From an uncultured Lachnospiraceae bacterium (GTDB lineage: Bacteria > Bacillota > Clostridia > Lachnospirales > Lachnospiraceae): a stretch of DNA of 64,000 nt. Positions within the stretch are counted from its first letter, which is position 1; every line of letters starts with the position of its first letter. The translations under genes and the position numbers were made by a program. Below are positions 40,903 through 50,989 of this stretch, in pieces. Below the pieces are notes generated by a model that was not told the DNA's origin, did not search any database, and saw only the letters and a program-made list of their open reading frames with translations. The stretch is from assembly GCA_947176505.1 (NCBI GenBank), contig CAMWQW010000023.1:1-64000 (forward strand). The letters are read 5' to 3'.

Positions 40903-42450
40903 ATGAAACTCACGCCCTTTATTTATCAGATGCATCACTTCAGGAGCCAGACACCCCGCAGAAATAATCGAATATTTCTTATGTTGTGTGTCATGGCACA
41001 GTTTCTGGTGGTGTGCGCCTGCCTCGCAGGATGTTCTCACACGTCAAAGGATAGTGCCGGTTATATTCCCTTGACAAACAGCTGGACAGATGAAGAAAGG
41101 GCAATCTTGTTTCATAGACGAGGTGAACGGCTTTACCGCGCGGCAATCAGCGAGATATGGTATCCGTTCGGATGGGATAGTCCCTATCTTTTCGTTGATA
41201 TGGGTGTTGCTCATCCAGTTATGTTAACCTCTGGGAAAACTTTTGATTACACTATGGAAACAGGTGAAAGGATCCAGACATGCATGGAATGCGAAGTCTA
41301 TTATCATGACGGTAATCAGTACATCCTGCTTGGTACTTTGGAAAGCCTGAACACCGGTTACCCGATTACTTACGACGAGACCGGATTCTATACAGCCGGT
41401 GATTACGGCGTGGAAAAATACATTGTTGACGAGAGCGGTTCGGTACCCTGTCTTAGAATGGATACCGGAATTTATCAAAGCGAAGCAGCATCGTCTGATT
41501 CTGACGCTGCAAGCGATATGACAGCTGGGGAATACGCCCTACTCTACAATGACTATCTGGCTGCCCAAATCATTGACTATGGCGATGCCTACCCCTTTTT
41601 ATACAAATATGCTGATGAAGAAATCGAGTTGTTACAGCTTCTCGAAAAGGAAGCCGGTTGCAAGATCACGGAATACCGCTGCATTGATATGAATCAGGAC
41701 GGTCATATAGATATTGCCGGTGTCTACAAGAAGGACAATCTCTGGCATGTCTTGTATCTGTGCGGTGACGACCATGTCTGTCTGAGATTGGAACCATTCC
41801 GATATGATTTCTGCGAACTACGGCACTTTCCAGCCTATGATGACGAAACATATCTCGAAACCCATCTGCTTGTCAATGTTTACGATGACGCCGAAGCCGA
41901 CAGGCATTTCTCTATCTACGCATTGGAGGACCATGTATTGCAGCCGGTCATTGCAAACCAGCCCGGGTGTGTCTATATGGATGACACCAGCGCCATTAAC
42001 CAGACACTGTATCTCAGTGTGGAAGATTGCGGCGACGGTTACAGCGCCATCACCTATCTCCACTATGAAGACGGAGCCTACAAAGAATTCGGTATCTTGG
42101 AACTGTCCGAAAGCAAATTCATGCAATACGACAATGCGGAGGAAGTATTGACAAATATCCGTACAGAGCTTGGCACTGACGATATTCATTTCACCTTTTA
42201 TGCGCAGCAATTCAGCAATATACGCATCCAGTGCGAAGCAACATCAGAAAACGGAGATGTACGTTTCTGCCATTTTACTCTAAACCATGATAACAACCTG
42301 CTCCGCCTGCCTTCGATGTTTCGTCTGCGCTTTCAGTCTATAAGCGAAACACAGCCTTCCGATAACACACCGCTCTATAACATGCATGAAGGGCGGTTGA
42401 AAAATCACTTCACGGATTTAGAAGTTACTTATCCGGCGATTGACGATTAA
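40903..42450 (+). CDS. Putative lipoprotein, unrecognised
   Basis: CGGAG precedes the ATG. The 515-residue protein has a hydrophobic signal (MLCVMAQFLVVCACLAGC, about 27-44) ending in a lipobox, so it is likely lipid-anchored outside. The remainder is acidic and Tyr-rich, e.g. EYRCIDMNQDGHIDIAGVYKKDN, which contains an EF-hand-like DMNQDGHIDIA loop. I recognise no enzyme family. It is one of the few plus-strand genes, divergent from the REC-synthetase and convergent with comEC. The basic 25-residue head before the signal is unusually long. Confidence 0.72.
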   Translation: MKLTPFIYQMHHFRSQTPRRNNRIFLMLCVMAQFLVVCACLAGCSHTSKDSAGYIPLTNSWTDEERAILFHRRGERLYRAAISEIWYPFGWDSPYLFVDMGVAHPVMLTSGKTFDYTMETGERIQTCMECEVYYHDGNQYILLGTLESLNTGYPITYDETGFYTAGDYGVEKYIVDESGSVPCLRMDTGIYQSEAASSDSDAASDMTAGEYALLYNDYLAAQIIDYGDAYPFLYKYADEEIELLQLLEKEAGCKITEYRCIDMNQDGHIDIAGVYKKDNLWHVLYLCGDDHVCLRLEPFRYDFCELRHFPAYDDETYLETHLLVNVYDDAEADRHFSIYALEDHVLQPVIANQPGCVYMDDTSAINQTLYLSVEDCGDGYSAITYLHYEDGAYKEFGILELSESKFMQYDNAEEVLTNIRTELGTDDIHFTFYAQQFSNIRIQCEATSENGDVRFCHFTLNHDNNLLRLPSMFRLRFQSISETQPSDNTPLYNMHEGRLKNHFTDLEVTYPAIDD

Positions 42451-42474
42451 TCAGTCGCCTCTGTTTCGCTTGTT

Positions 42475-44790
42475 TTAGTCTGTCAAATACTCCTCCACTC
42501 TCACCTTCCCACTTTTGACGCTCACCGTCACTGCACCGCTTTCCTGCGTCCGGTAGATAAGACTGCCACAGCTCTTTAGTCTCTCAATCAACTCTTTGTG
42601 AGGATGCCCGTAGCTGTTATTTCTTCCCGATGAAATCAAGGCAATCTTCGGATTGACCAGCCTCAGAAAATCGTCTTTTGTAGAATTTTTGGAACCATGA
42701 TGCGCCACTTTCAACAACGTTATGTCAACCATTTTATTTTCTGTATCACTTTCTAATTCATTCTCTATTTCCTCCAGTACTTTTCTTTCTCCCTCTCCTT
42801 CTAAATCTCCCGTAAACAATGCCGTAAAGTTTCCGTAAGTCAGATACAGAACCGTGGAGTAGGCATTAATGTCTGTGGTATTCCATCCCTTTTCCGGATG
42901 GAGGCAAGTTAACATAACTTCTCCACATTGCAATATATCTCCTTTTCCAATATACCGTACCGGAACGCCGTTTTGCTCCGCCAGATACTCCTGTTCGCGA
43001 TATCCTTCATTCCTCCCTGTCTCTCCCACATCGGGCAGATACAGCATTCCTATATAAATACCACTCATATCCATCTCTTGTAGCAGAGTTCGGATACCGC
43101 TTATATGGTCGCTGTCCGGATGAGTGATTACAACGGCGTCTAAATATGAGACGCCTTCATATTTTAAAAATGGGACCATCTGATAATCAGCCACCTTTTG
43201 TTTATCTGAGCTTCCGCCGTCTATCAACATACGGATACCGCTATCCTCCGTGATATAAATGCAGTCTCCCTGTCCTACATCCACCATCGTAATCCTAAGT
43301 CCCTGCGGCAGCCGAATCGTCAATACAAGCAGCGCACATAATACTCCCTGCCAGAAAAACAGCTTAGGAAGTTTGTGATTCCAGACTACCAGCCCGGCAA
43401 GAATCCCCAGAAAAATTATTACCTGCCATGATTTCGGACAGCCGGTAACCCACTTGCTGTCCGGAAGGCTTAGGCATATGTTACAGCACTTTTCATAGAA
43501 TCCTAACAAAAGCTGCACCGGATATGCCACTGCCTCGCCCATGGGAAGCAGAAGCGCCGCCAGTCCCATACTGACCAGACCACATAGCAGTACAAATGTC
43601 ATACAGGGAATCACGATTAGATTAAGAAACACGGAATAGGGCGGAAATTCATAATAAAAACTCAGATACACCGGAAGTGTCGGGACAGATACCGCCACTC
43701 CCGATAGTATTATTTTCTCTGCTTTTCCGGCTCCAAGCAGATTCTCTTTCACTGCCGGGAGGAATATGCCGATGCCGCAGATGGCGCCAAAAGAAAAAAT
43801 AAAGCCGCTATGCCGTAAGTATAAAGGCTGCTGAATCAAAACAATCATTGCCGCCACAGTCACCGCAGTCAGCAAATCATAGGTTCTGCCTACTAATTTT
43901 GCAAACAAATGCATGACGAACATAATGTATGCCCTGAGCATGGAAATACCCATTCCTGTCATCGTTCCGTAACAGTACATCAACCCGGCAGATAACATTA
44001 TGTTAACTATACTTGGCAGCCGCATTTTACTAAGGAGCTTATGGCACCCCATTCCGATTACCGACAAATGCAGCCCGCTGATTGCAAGAATATGGATAAT
44101 GCCGTTTTGTTGATATAATTCTTTTACCTCTGCATCAAGCGTACCCTTCTCGCCTAAAAGCATCGCTTTCATAATCGAAGCGTCCTCCTCGCCATAGCAG
44201 TTTTCCAACAACAGTGAACAATATTCTCTGATACGGTACATATTCTCCGAAAATACGCTATATGCCCCGCTTTCCGCCAAACAGCGGCTCTTCATAATCC
44301 TGCCCTGCTGCCTCATAATCCGGTAATATTCCGCCGCATCAAACTCTCCCGGATTTGTGGCATGTGCGAAGCTGCGATACTCTCCCTGAATGATAACAAG
44401 ACTTCCCATCCGCGGAAGATGCTCTTCTTCCGTATAACACAGGACACCTTCAATTCCTGCGGTATCCTCCTTCTGCAATTGTTCTCTGTTTTCTTTCCAT
44501 AAACTATGTAATCTGTACTGTGGAAGCTTCTCAGAATCTGATAAGAATTGTTCCAGAATTGTGATTTGACTTTCGCTCAAAACTACTGCATCGGTCAGTG
44601 ATATAACAGACACCTTACTGCCCTGTGACGTTCGATATTCTTTCCCGTCCACATATCCCGCCACCGTGACCTGCTTCCTGTCCAATGCGTTATAGGTAGG
44701 TGCACCCCGCACCGTACAAAACATTGCGATTATGACCGCAGCCACATATACCACCCCTGCAAGACACAGGGGTCTTCTCAATTGAATCAA
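42475..44790 (-). CDS. comEC: ComEC/Rec2 DNA uptake channel
   Basis: The 771-residue protein has an N-terminal soluble domain (DUF4131-like). A multi-span ComEC core follows (about 190-480: LLGEKGTLDAEVKELYQQNGIIHILAISGLHLSVIGMG, MGISMLRAYIMFVMH). The C-terminal metallo-beta-lactamase-like domain has TMVDVGQGDCIYI, MLIDGGSS, VVITHPDSDHISGI, LFTGDLEGEGE and LKVAHHGSKNS. It would transport single-stranded DNA across the membrane, with the MBL domain a likely nuclease. The start is TTG at 44790, as no ATG is suitably placed. ComEA-like (48003) and a dCMP deaminase (ComEB family, 55892) are encoded nearby but not contiguously. Confidence 0.93.
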   Translation of the reverse strand: MIQLRRPLCLAGVVYVAAVIIAMFCTVRGAPTYNALDRKQVTVAGYVDGKEYRTSQGSKVSVISLTDAVVLSESQITILEQFLSDSEKLPQYRLHSLWKENREQLQKEDTAGIEGVLCYTEEEHLPRMGSLVIIQGEYRSFAHATNPGEFDAAEYYRIMRQQGRIMKSRCLAESGAYSVFSENMYRIREYCSLLLENCYGEEDASIMKAMLLGEKGTLDAEVKELYQQNGIIHILAISGLHLSVIGMGCHKLLSKMRLPSIVNIMLSAGLMYCYGTMTGMGISMLRAYIMFVMHLFAKLVGRTYDLLTAVTVAAMIVLIQQPLYLRHSGFIFSFGAICGIGIFLPAVKENLLGAGKAEKIILSGVAVSVPTLPVYLSFYYEFPPYSVFLNLIVIPCMTFVLLCGLVSMGLAALLLPMGEAVAYPVQLLLGFYEKCCNICLSLPDSKWVTGCPKSWQVIIFLGILAGLVVWNHKLPKLFFWQGVLCALLVLTIRLPQGLRITMVDVGQGDCIYITEDSGIRMLIDGGSSDKQKVADYQMVPFLKYEGVSYLDAVVITHPDSDHISGIRTLLQEMDMSGIYIGMLYLPDVGETGRNEGYREQEYLAEQNGVPVRYIGKGDILQCGEVMLTCLHPEKGWNTTDINAYSTVLYLTYGNFTALFTGDLEGEGERKVLEEIENELESDTENKMVDITLLKVAHHGSKNSTKDDFLRLVNPKIALISSGRNNSYGHPHKELIERLKSCGSLIYRTQESGAVTVSVKSGKVRVEEYLTD

Positions 44791-44814
44791 TTTATAGCCA
44801 TGCCCCTTTCTCAG

Positions 44815-45780
44815 CTAATTTTCTTCCGGTACAGCCAGTAAATCCAGATTTCTCTCAAAAATGCTGCTTAAACTAATCTTCTCTCGATATGAGATATTCG
44901 TGTCTCCGTTAACGGTAATCTGAACCTTATTCACATTCGACAACTCTACCAGCGAATTAGTGATCGAGTAAACCGTTACATCTGCACTCGTGTTATACGG
45001 CTGGCTTAAGAAATCTTCGCTTAAGTTTACATAACATATTCCATCTTTGGTAGTAACACTGACAATTTTCGTCGTCGGATTCACGACCGGATATGCTCCT
45101 TCCGACATCGGACCCTCTATCAGCTTCTCCACCACCAGTTTTTCCAATGAAATATTACTGCTGTACACTACGTTTCTCCGACTTTCTTCTACCAGTCCCG
45201 TACCGTCCTCAGTAGCAAAATACAATCTAAGATTCACTTTCTCGTAGGCATTGATTTCATTTCCGGCATTGTCGATAAATGTGTCCTTCGACATCGTACC
45301 GATTGCGTTCCCCGAACTGTCCGCCAGCAGTTCTCCCTGAACCGTAAATGACACATAACTAATCTCCGGAACCTGTGTCACCGTTCTGACAATCGCCGCA
45401 CGCACGAGCACTTCTTTCGTAGTGTCCATGTCTTTGTAATGTTCATCAAAGTTTAATGTAAGCTGCCCGTTATCCAATGTATATCCCAGCAAATTAAAAC
45501 CGTTTGATAACGGTGCTTCATACTCCAATTTGCTCGGAATCTTCTTAAGCTGTGCAAATAATTCTCCTAACAGCGCTTCCGGATCTTTTGTCTCACTCGT
45601 ATACTCCCTCGTGAGCGTTTTAGTTTCTTCATTGTTTACATAATGTATATTATAAACAACACCTGTATCCGGCTGCTCTTGTCTGCCGCATGCCGGACAA
45701 AACAGCGCAAATAAAAGAACATACAGCCACAATATGTTTATTTTAGATATTTTTATTTTATTCATCTTCGCTATGCTCAT
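44815..45780 (-). CDS. GerMN-domain lipoprotein
   Basis: The 321-residue protein has a lipobox-like end of its signal (LYVLLFALFCPACG, Cys about 31). Two GerMN (sporulation/germination) repeats follow: NGFNLLGYTLDNGQLTLNFDEHY...RAAIVRTVTQVPEISYVSFTV, then PVVNPTTKIVSVTTKDGICYVNLSEDF...YSITNSLVELSNVNKVQITV. In bacilli GerM is needed for sporulation and germination. Similar proteins also follow two-component operons. Here it is directly downstream of the histidine kinase gene (62-base gap), so it may be an output or accessory of that system. Confidence 0.85.
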   Translation of the reverse strand: MSIAKMNKIKISKINILWLYVLLFALFCPACGRQEQPDTGVVYNIHYVNNEETKTLTREYTSETKDPEALLGELFAQLKKIPSKLEYEAPLSNGFNLLGYTLDNGQLTLNFDEHYKDMDTTKEVLVRAAIVRTVTQVPEISYVSFTVQGELLADSSGNAIGTMSKDTFIDNAGNEINAYEKVNLRLYFATEDGTGLVEESRRNVVYSSNISLEKLVVEKLIEGPMSEGAYPVVNPTTKIVSVTTKDGICYVNLSEDFLSQPYNTSADVTVYSITNSLVELSNVNKVQITVNGDTNISYREKISLSSIFERNLDLLAVPEEN

Positions 45781-45842
45781 CTTATTTTGAATTACCCTGA
45801 TTCTCTTCTTTTACTTTACATTCCCTTTCAAATACTTCCCGC

Positions 45843-47342
45843 TTAAACCGCAATATAAGTGAGTGGAATGCGAACCGTGAATGTTGTCCCCTCGCCTTCG
45901 ATGCTCTCCACTCTGATAGAGCCTCTATGCATCATAATCGCACTTCTGGTAATCGCGAGCCCGAGTCCTGTTCCGCCTATCTCTCTGGAGCGTGACTTAT
46001 CAACACGGTAAAATCTCTCATAAATATGATCCAAAGATTCCGCCGGAATACCGAGACCGGAATCTGCCACCACCACTGTAAAGAACTGATGGTCGGCATC
46101 TAACGTCACTTTCACCCAGCCGTGTTCTTTATTATACTTAATCGCATTCTCCACAAGATTTGATAAAATCAACGTCATCTTGACCTCATCCACTGCCGCC
46201 GTGACCGGACGTATACTCTCGTAAACCAGCTCAACATCTCTTTTCTGCGCAATCGGGCGGAGTCTCCTCATAATCAGCTCTACCAGAATATTGATATCCA
46301 CCTCGGTAATCGTCAAATCCGCCGCTGTTCTGTCCATTTTTACCAAAGACAGCAAATCCGTGATAATCTTATCTTCCCGCTCAACCTCTTTGGTAATGTC
46401 TTCCATAAACTCCTGATATACTTCTATCGGTACATCTTTCTGGCTGATCAGCGAGTCCGCCAGTACTTTCATGGAAGTGATAGGCGTTTTCAGCTCATGG
46501 GACACATTGGATACGAACTCCTGTCGGGAGTCATCCAACACCTTCATCCTTCCGAGCACTCTATTAAATGCCTCTCCGATATGTTCCGTCTCCAGACAGT
46601 CGGTGACTGAAATCGGCGTATCGGTATATCCCTCCTGCGCCTCATTAAGAGCCTCCGTTATCTTTTCAAAAGGTCTGATCAAAACCTTGGCTGCAAGAAT
46701 CGACACAATAAGGATAGCCAAGATAACTATCACTTCTACAAGTAGCGCCTTCCGACTCAGAATATCCATCGTTATCCTGATACTGTCCGTAGAAGTGCTG
46801 ACTAACATAACGCCGCGCACCAGCTCTTTCTTCTCCGTATGGGAAATATCTCCGAAGCTGACTGTCTCGGTAATCGGAATCGTCATTTCAATGTATCCGT
46901 TGTCTTTGTCATATTTGCTGTCACTTTCGCCCTTGATACAGCGAATCACTTCTTCCGAAATAATTGTTTTGTTCTCACTGATTCCATAGGTGTCTTTCAC
47001 AATGCGCAAATCATTATTGATAATCATAACCCGCCCATCATAGAGACTGGACAGCTGATTGATCTCCGCATTAATCACCTCGGACGAGGTATCCTGCAAA
47101 TAGTGATAAGTAATCAAGTGGTTTGCCAGAATCCTAAGCTGCGTGGTAACGTCAGAAATTCTGACATCAACAGCACGCTGCTCATAATTCTGCAGGATTG
47201 CATACCGCATACTGATACAAGGAATCAATCCGACAATGAATAAAATCAGAGAGATTCTTGTTTTAAGACTTCTTAGAAATATAATTTTACGAATGTTTAA
47301 TTTAAGCAAAGTAGTATCCCACACCCCATTTAGTCCGTACAT
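45843..47342 (-). CDS. Sensor histidine kinase (HAMP, two membrane spans)
   Basis: The frame opens far upstream inside the regulator gene. The plausible starts are ATG 47342, given here, or TTG 47309, which overlaps the regulator stop by eight bases. The order is TM1 (ISLILFIVGLIPCISM), an extracellular sensor, TM2 (LLVEVIVILAILIVSILAAKVL), and HAMP. HisKA follows (FVSNVSHELKTPITSMKVLADSL, His in SHELKTP). The HATPase domain has VENAIKYN, VADSGLGIPAESLDHIYERFYRVDKSRSREIGGTGLGL. It is the partner of the upstream OmpR-type regulator. The layout resembles cell-wall-sensing kinases of the PhoR/WalK class. The signal is unknown. Confidence 0.9.
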   Translation of the reverse strand: MYGLNGVWDTTLLKLNIRKIIFLRSLKTRISLILFIVGLIPCISMRYAILQNYEQRAVDVRISDVTTQLRILANHLITYHYLQDTSSEVINAEINQLSSLYDGRVMIINNDLRIVKDTYGISENKTIISEEVIRCIKGESDSKYDKDNGYIEMTIPITETVSFGDISHTEKKELVRGVMLVSTSTDSIRITMDILSRKALLVEVIVILAILIVSILAAKVLIRPFEKITEALNEAQEGYTDTPISVTDCLETEHIGEAFNRVLGRMKVLDDSRQEFVSNVSHELKTPITSMKVLADSLISQKDVPIEVYQEFMEDITKEVEREDKIITDLLSLVKMDRTAADLTITEVDINILVELIMRRLRPIAQKRDVELVYESIRPVTAAVDEVKMTLILSNLVENAIKYNKEHGWVKVTLDADHQFFTVVVADSGLGIPAESLDHIYERFYRVDKSRSREIGGTGLGLAITRSAIMMHRGSIRVESIEGEGTTFTVRIPLTYIAV

Positions 47343-47988
47343 ACGCCGGCTCACTGGGGACATTCTCAATCTTCTCTCGCAGCCTTCTGATATGTACATC
47401 CACTGTTCTGACATCCCCCGGATAATCATTACCCCATACAAGCTTTAACAAATTTTCTCTGCTGTACACCTTGCCCGGATTTTTCATGAGCAGTTCCAGT
47501 ACTTCAAATTCCTTAGCTGTCAGATTTATTTCTTTTCCATCAATATAGACTCTTCTTCCGTCACAATCAAGCCGCAAACTGCCTTTTTCCAGCATCTTAG
47601 GAGATTCTTTGTCCTCCCCTTTACGGTTTGTCCTGCGCATGATTGCTTTAATGCGCGCTTTTACTTCCAAAATATTAAAGGGTTTCGTAATATAATCGTC
47701 CGCACCATAATCAAGTCCGAGTATCTTATCCATATCGTCGCCTTTTGCCGTCAGCATTACAATCGGCACATTGGAGAATTCCCGAATCTGTTGGCAGACT
47801 TCAAATCCCGTCATTTTAGGCAGCATCACATCAAGCAGAACCATATCATATTTGTTCTGCTTCGCATATTCCAATGCTTCCTCACCGTCATACGCACAGT
47901 CCACTTCCATACCATCCTGCTCCAGACTAAACCGGATGCCTTTTACAATCAATTTTTCATCGTCAACCACTAAAACCTTCTGTCCCAT
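47302..47988 (-). CDS. OmpR-family response regulator
   Basis: The 228-residue protein has a receiver domain (1-120; acidic DDE, Asp53 in MVLLDVMLPKMTGFE, Lys in DDYITKPF). A winged-helix DNA-binding domain follows (130-228; GKEINLTAKEFEVLELLMKNPGKVYSRENLLKLVW, VDVHIRRLREKI, RTKWGVGYYF). It is the DNA-binding partner of the kinase that overlaps its 3' end. It resembles WalR/PhoP-type regulators, but target genes cannot be inferred beyond the possible GerMN gene downstream. It is the first gene of the regulator-kinase-GerMN unit, and the ComEA-like gene lies 14 bases upstream. Confidence 0.95.
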   Translation of the reverse strand: MGQKVLVVDDEKLIVKGIRFSLEQDGMEVDCAYDGEEALEYAKQNKYDMVLLDVMLPKMTGFEVCQQIREFSNVPIVMLTAKGDDMDKILGLDYGADDYITKPFNILEVKARIKAIMRRTNRKGEDKESPKMLEKGSLRLDCDGRRVYIDGKEINLTAKEFEVLELLMKNPGKVYSRENLLKLVWGNDYPGDVRTVDVHIRRLREKIENVPSEPAYVRTKWGVGYYFA

Positions 47989-48002
47989 TCCTCAAGTCCG
48001 CC

Positions 48003-48767
48003 TTAATATACTTTAATCTTATCTTTTATCTTATTGTACGTCCCTTCCTTAATGCCGTTTACGTTCATGATATCCTCTATCACGGTAAACCCGCCGTTTT
48101 CCTGTCTGTACGCCACAATGGCAGCCGCTCTTGTGCTCCCGATACCGGGAATATTGCACAGTTGTGCTTCCGATGCCGTATTGATATTAATCTTACCGTC
48201 CGACGCTTCGTCCTGTGTACTGTCTGCACTCCCGATGCCTGACACATCATCTTGTATGCCGACTGCCACAGACAGCTCCTTAGACTGCTCTATCGTCGGG
48301 ATAACCAGCTTCGCCCCATCCGCCAATTGCTGCGCTTGGTTTACATAACTAGAATCAGCCTCTTCCGTAAACCCTCCGGCTTCCTCTACGGCTTCATAGA
48401 CTCTGCTGCCCACCGGCATTTCATAGACGCCGGGATTCTTTACGGCGCCGCAGACATGTACATATATATTCACAGGCCCCTGCGCCTGTACTACGGGCTC
48501 CTGCTCCGGCGCTACCTGCTCCCACACCGACACTGCCTGCTCCTGTACTGCCGACCCCTGCTCTTGTGATATCGTTTCCGCTGTCTCACAATTCTCCTGC
48601 TCACTCATGCCTGTTTCAAGCACGAGCTGCTCCCTTCGGGTGCATCCGCATAATATACCGCACAGAAACAGCGCAAACACAGACGATGTACAGCGTACAA
48701 TCAGCCCTGTGTCCGTCCTGTTTCCCTGTTTGCTATCTTTCCGATACGTTCTTAATTTTCTTTGCAT
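48003..48767 (-). CDS. ComEA-like lipoprotein with SLBB and helix-hairpin-helix domains
   Basis: ATG 48767 has AAAGGAAAC upstream. The 254-residue protein has a signal with lipobox (FALFLCGILCGCTRR). A Glu/Gln/Val-rich low-complexity region follows, then an SLBB domain (NIYVHVCGAVKNPGVYEMPVGSRVYEAVEEAGGFT). It ends with a ComEA-type double HhH (KININTASEAQLCNIPGIGSTRAAAIVAYRQENGGF...IMNVNGIKEGTYNKI). ComEA binds incoming double-stranded DNA at the cell surface before ComEC transport. ComEC is encoded 3.2 kb downstream, so DNA uptake potential exists, although the pilus genes are not in this window. Confidence 0.9.
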   Translation of the reverse strand: MQRKLRTYRKDSKQGNRTDTGLIVRCTSSVFALFLCGILCGCTRREQLVLETGMSEQENCETAETISQEQGSAVQEQAVSVWEQVAPEQEPVVQAQGPVNIYVHVCGAVKNPGVYEMPVGSRVYEAVEEAGGFTEEADSSYVNQAQQLADGAKLVIPTIEQSKELSVAVGIQDDVSGIGSADSTQDEASDGKININTASEAQLCNIPGIGSTRAAAIVAYRQENGGFTVIEDIMNVNGIKEGTYNKIKDKIKVY

Positions 48768-48848
48768 AGTTTCCTTTCCGAACACTGTCAGATTCCTCAA
48801 GGAAGTCCCCGCTATGCACTGTATTTTCATTGTAAAATAAATTGTCTG

Positions 48849-49280
48849 CTATGTCCACTTAAAAATTACAATTCCGGCAATCGCAATTCCCATGCCGACC
48901 ATTTTGCGTATCTCAAGCGGCTGTTTTTCCACCCCGAACAGCCCAAACAGTTCTATCAGATACGCGACGATTAACTGTGAGATGACTATAATCATGACGG
49001 CTCTGGCAGGACCTAGCATTTCCATTCCCTTGATGACCGTATATGTGATAAAAGCGCCGATTGCACCACCTAAAAGCATATATTTCGGCTCTACTTTCCA
49101 TAAAGTTGCAAAAGACGCTCTGTCCGTGACGAGCCACGCCGCCAGACATACAAGCAGCGCCGTAAACTGCACGAAGGCGTTGGCAACCCATATCCCCGAT
49201 GTCTTCGTTACCTGTGTATTAAATACGCCCTGAATACTCATAAGCGCTCCCGATAATAATGCAATCAGAAATCCGAACAT
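48849..49280 (-). CDS. YdcZ/DUF606-family membrane transporter
   Basis: AGGAGGAG precedes the ATG. The 143-residue protein has about five membrane spans and the DMT-like DUF606 pattern: FLIALLSGALMSIQGVFNTQVTK at the start, LGGAIGAFITYTVIKGMEMLGPARAVMIIVISQLIVAY, and PLEIRKMVGMGIAIAGIVIFK at the end. Family members are small drug/metabolite-type transporters with unknown substrate, often dimeric. It is a single gene between the solute-binding protein and ComEA. Confidence 0.88.
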   Translation of the reverse strand: MFGFLIALLSGALMSIQGVFNTQVTKTSGIWVANAFVQFTALLVCLAAWLVTDRASFATLWKVEPKYMLLGGAIGAFITYTVIKGMEMLGPARAVMIIVISQLIVAYLIELFGLFGVEKQPLEIRKMVGMGIAIAGIVIFKWT

Positions 49281-49378
49281 GATGTACTCCTCCTATACAA
49301 AAACAAGACTGTTTCCAGCCTTGTCTTATCATGCCCGATATTCACTTCAAATATGCACTGTCGTTTACAATTTTAAAA

Positions 49379-50959
49379 CTATTCTTCACTGTCGTCCGTA
49401 TCTGTCTCCCCGCCATCCGTGCTGTCATCGTCTATCATCTCTTCGTCCTCGTATTCTTCCACGATTTCCTCCGGCACGTCAATGTACTCTTCTTCATATT
49501 CATCGCCTACTACTTGAGACATAATCTTTTCGGACAAGGCTTTCAAATCCATGTTGGCGTCCTCACCTTCCCAAATCTTTGCAAAGGCAATCTCTAACTC
49601 CACCCAGAAATTGCTCGTCTCAATCATTTTCGGCATCGGGACTGAATAATTGTATTCTTGAAGAAACGCTGCTTTATTAGGGTCTGCATAGGTATCTCCG
49701 CTATCACAAACCGGAAGTTTGCCTGTTCTCGTATAAAGACCGTCTGCAGCATATTCCGTCAGATACACTGCAAAGTCATTCGCCATCTCCTTTTTCATGG
49801 AATAGCCGTTTATGACCACGCACTGAGTTACGGACAAAGATGCAGAACCTAGCTCTTCACTTACATCCGGCATCATAGAAATGCCGTATTCATACGCGAA
49901 ATCTCCCTCTGCCTCAGCCGTATCTATCTTCGTAAGCGCGTCCGTCGTCGCCACCGTATATACAATCTTACCGTCTATAAAATCCTGCAAAACACCATCG
50001 TAGCTGATTTCCTTTGTGTCTATGGAAAAAAACTGGTTCAAGTTCTGATATACGCGCATACATTTGATTGCATTCTCGTTGTAAATGTGGATAGAATCCG
50101 CTTGGTCTCCGTACTTTCCGCCCACATCAATCGAATCACCCACGAAGAAATAATTATAGAAAATATCGGACACGTCCCATTTAAAAACCGCCTCTACCTG
50201 CTCCGGCGCATCATACACGTCCGCAAACGCCAAAATATCATCTATCGTCTTGGGAAGCGCCTCCGCCACCTTAGCCTCTATTTCCTCTTCCGTAATCCCG
50301 CTGTCTGCACCGTCCGTCTCTTCACCGGAGCCTTCCGCACCGTCCGCCTCTACGGGTTCTCCCTCGTCCCCAAGCTGCGCTTGCGCTTCCTCCGCCATCT
50401 GCGCATCGTTCTCCGCCTCTATCTGTGCCTTCGCCCAATCTTTCAGATAAGTCTCGTTATACAGAAAACAGCTTGTCTCGAAATAAAACGGATAGCCAAT
50501 CTGTTTCTCATGATAAGTTACCGCATTGACCGCCGTCTCCGGAAAAAAACTCTCAAGTGCAAGCACGCCCTCCGGAACGACAATCTCAGACGCTAATCCA
50601 GCCAGATAAGCTTTTTCCAGAGAATCATTGCTGACAATATATAAATCCGGTAATTCCTCGTCGTGTAAGGATGCCTGATTAATCGTCTCCAGATACTCTC
50701 TCCCGGATGTGTAAACCGGCACCACACGCACATCATCCTGATATTCGCTGTAAGAGACTGCCACACTGCTCAAATAATCCGTCAACGCCTCGTCGGTATA
50801 CCATAAGTACAATGTCTCTCTGCGTCCGAAAAGAGAATCGTCTTCTATTTCCGCCTCTTCCTTCTGCGGCACCGTAATGCCCATTTTCCCGACTCCGTAT
50901 ATGCCTCCTGCACAGAGTGCAATTGCCAGAATCGTAGTCAATCTTTTCTTCAGAGTCAC
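49379..50959 (-). CDS. Extracellular solute-binding protein (family 1-like)
   Basis: GTG is the start, with AAAGGAG seven bases upstream. The 526-residue protein has an N-terminal membrane/signal segment (LTTILAIALCAGGIYGVG). The sugar-binding-protein pattern follows: LYLWYTDEALTDYLSSVAVSYSEYQDDVRVVPVY, IVSNDSLEKAYLAGLA, YPFYFETSCFLYNETYLK, FAVYLTEYAADGLYTRTGKLPV. An acidic, Ala/Glu-rich insertion (about 190-235) and an acidic tail (YEEEYIDVPEEIVEEYEDEE) are unusual. No lipobox Cys follows the signal, so it may be anchored by the uncleaved N-terminal helix. No ABC permease genes flank it, so transport or sensory function is open. Confidence 0.82.
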   Translation of the reverse strand: MTLKKRLTTILAIALCAGGIYGVGKMGITVPQKEEAEIEDDSLFGRRETLYLWYTDEALTDYLSSVAVSYSEYQDDVRVVPVYTSGREYLETINQASLHDEELPDLYIVSNDSLEKAYLAGLASEIVVPEGVLALESFFPETAVNAVTYHEKQIGYPFYFETSCFLYNETYLKDWAKAQIEAENDAQMAEEAQAQLGDEGEPVEADGAEGSGEETDGADSGITEEEIEAKVAEALPKTIDDILAFADVYDAPEQVEAVFKWDVSDIFYNYFFVGDSIDVGGKYGDQADSIHIYNENAIKCMRVYQNLNQFFSIDTKEISYDGVLQDFIDGKIVYTVATTDALTKIDTAEAEGDFAYEYGISMMPDVSEELGSASLSVTQCVVINGYSMKKEMANDFAVYLTEYAADGLYTRTGKLPVCDSGDTYADPNKAAFLQEYNYSVPMPKMIETSNFWVELEIAFAKIWEGEDANMDLKALSEKIMSQVVGDEYEEEYIDVPEEIVEEYEDEEMIDDDSTDGGETDTDDSEE

Positions 50960-50989
50960 TTTAATCTCCTTTATATTTTCCGATTGTTT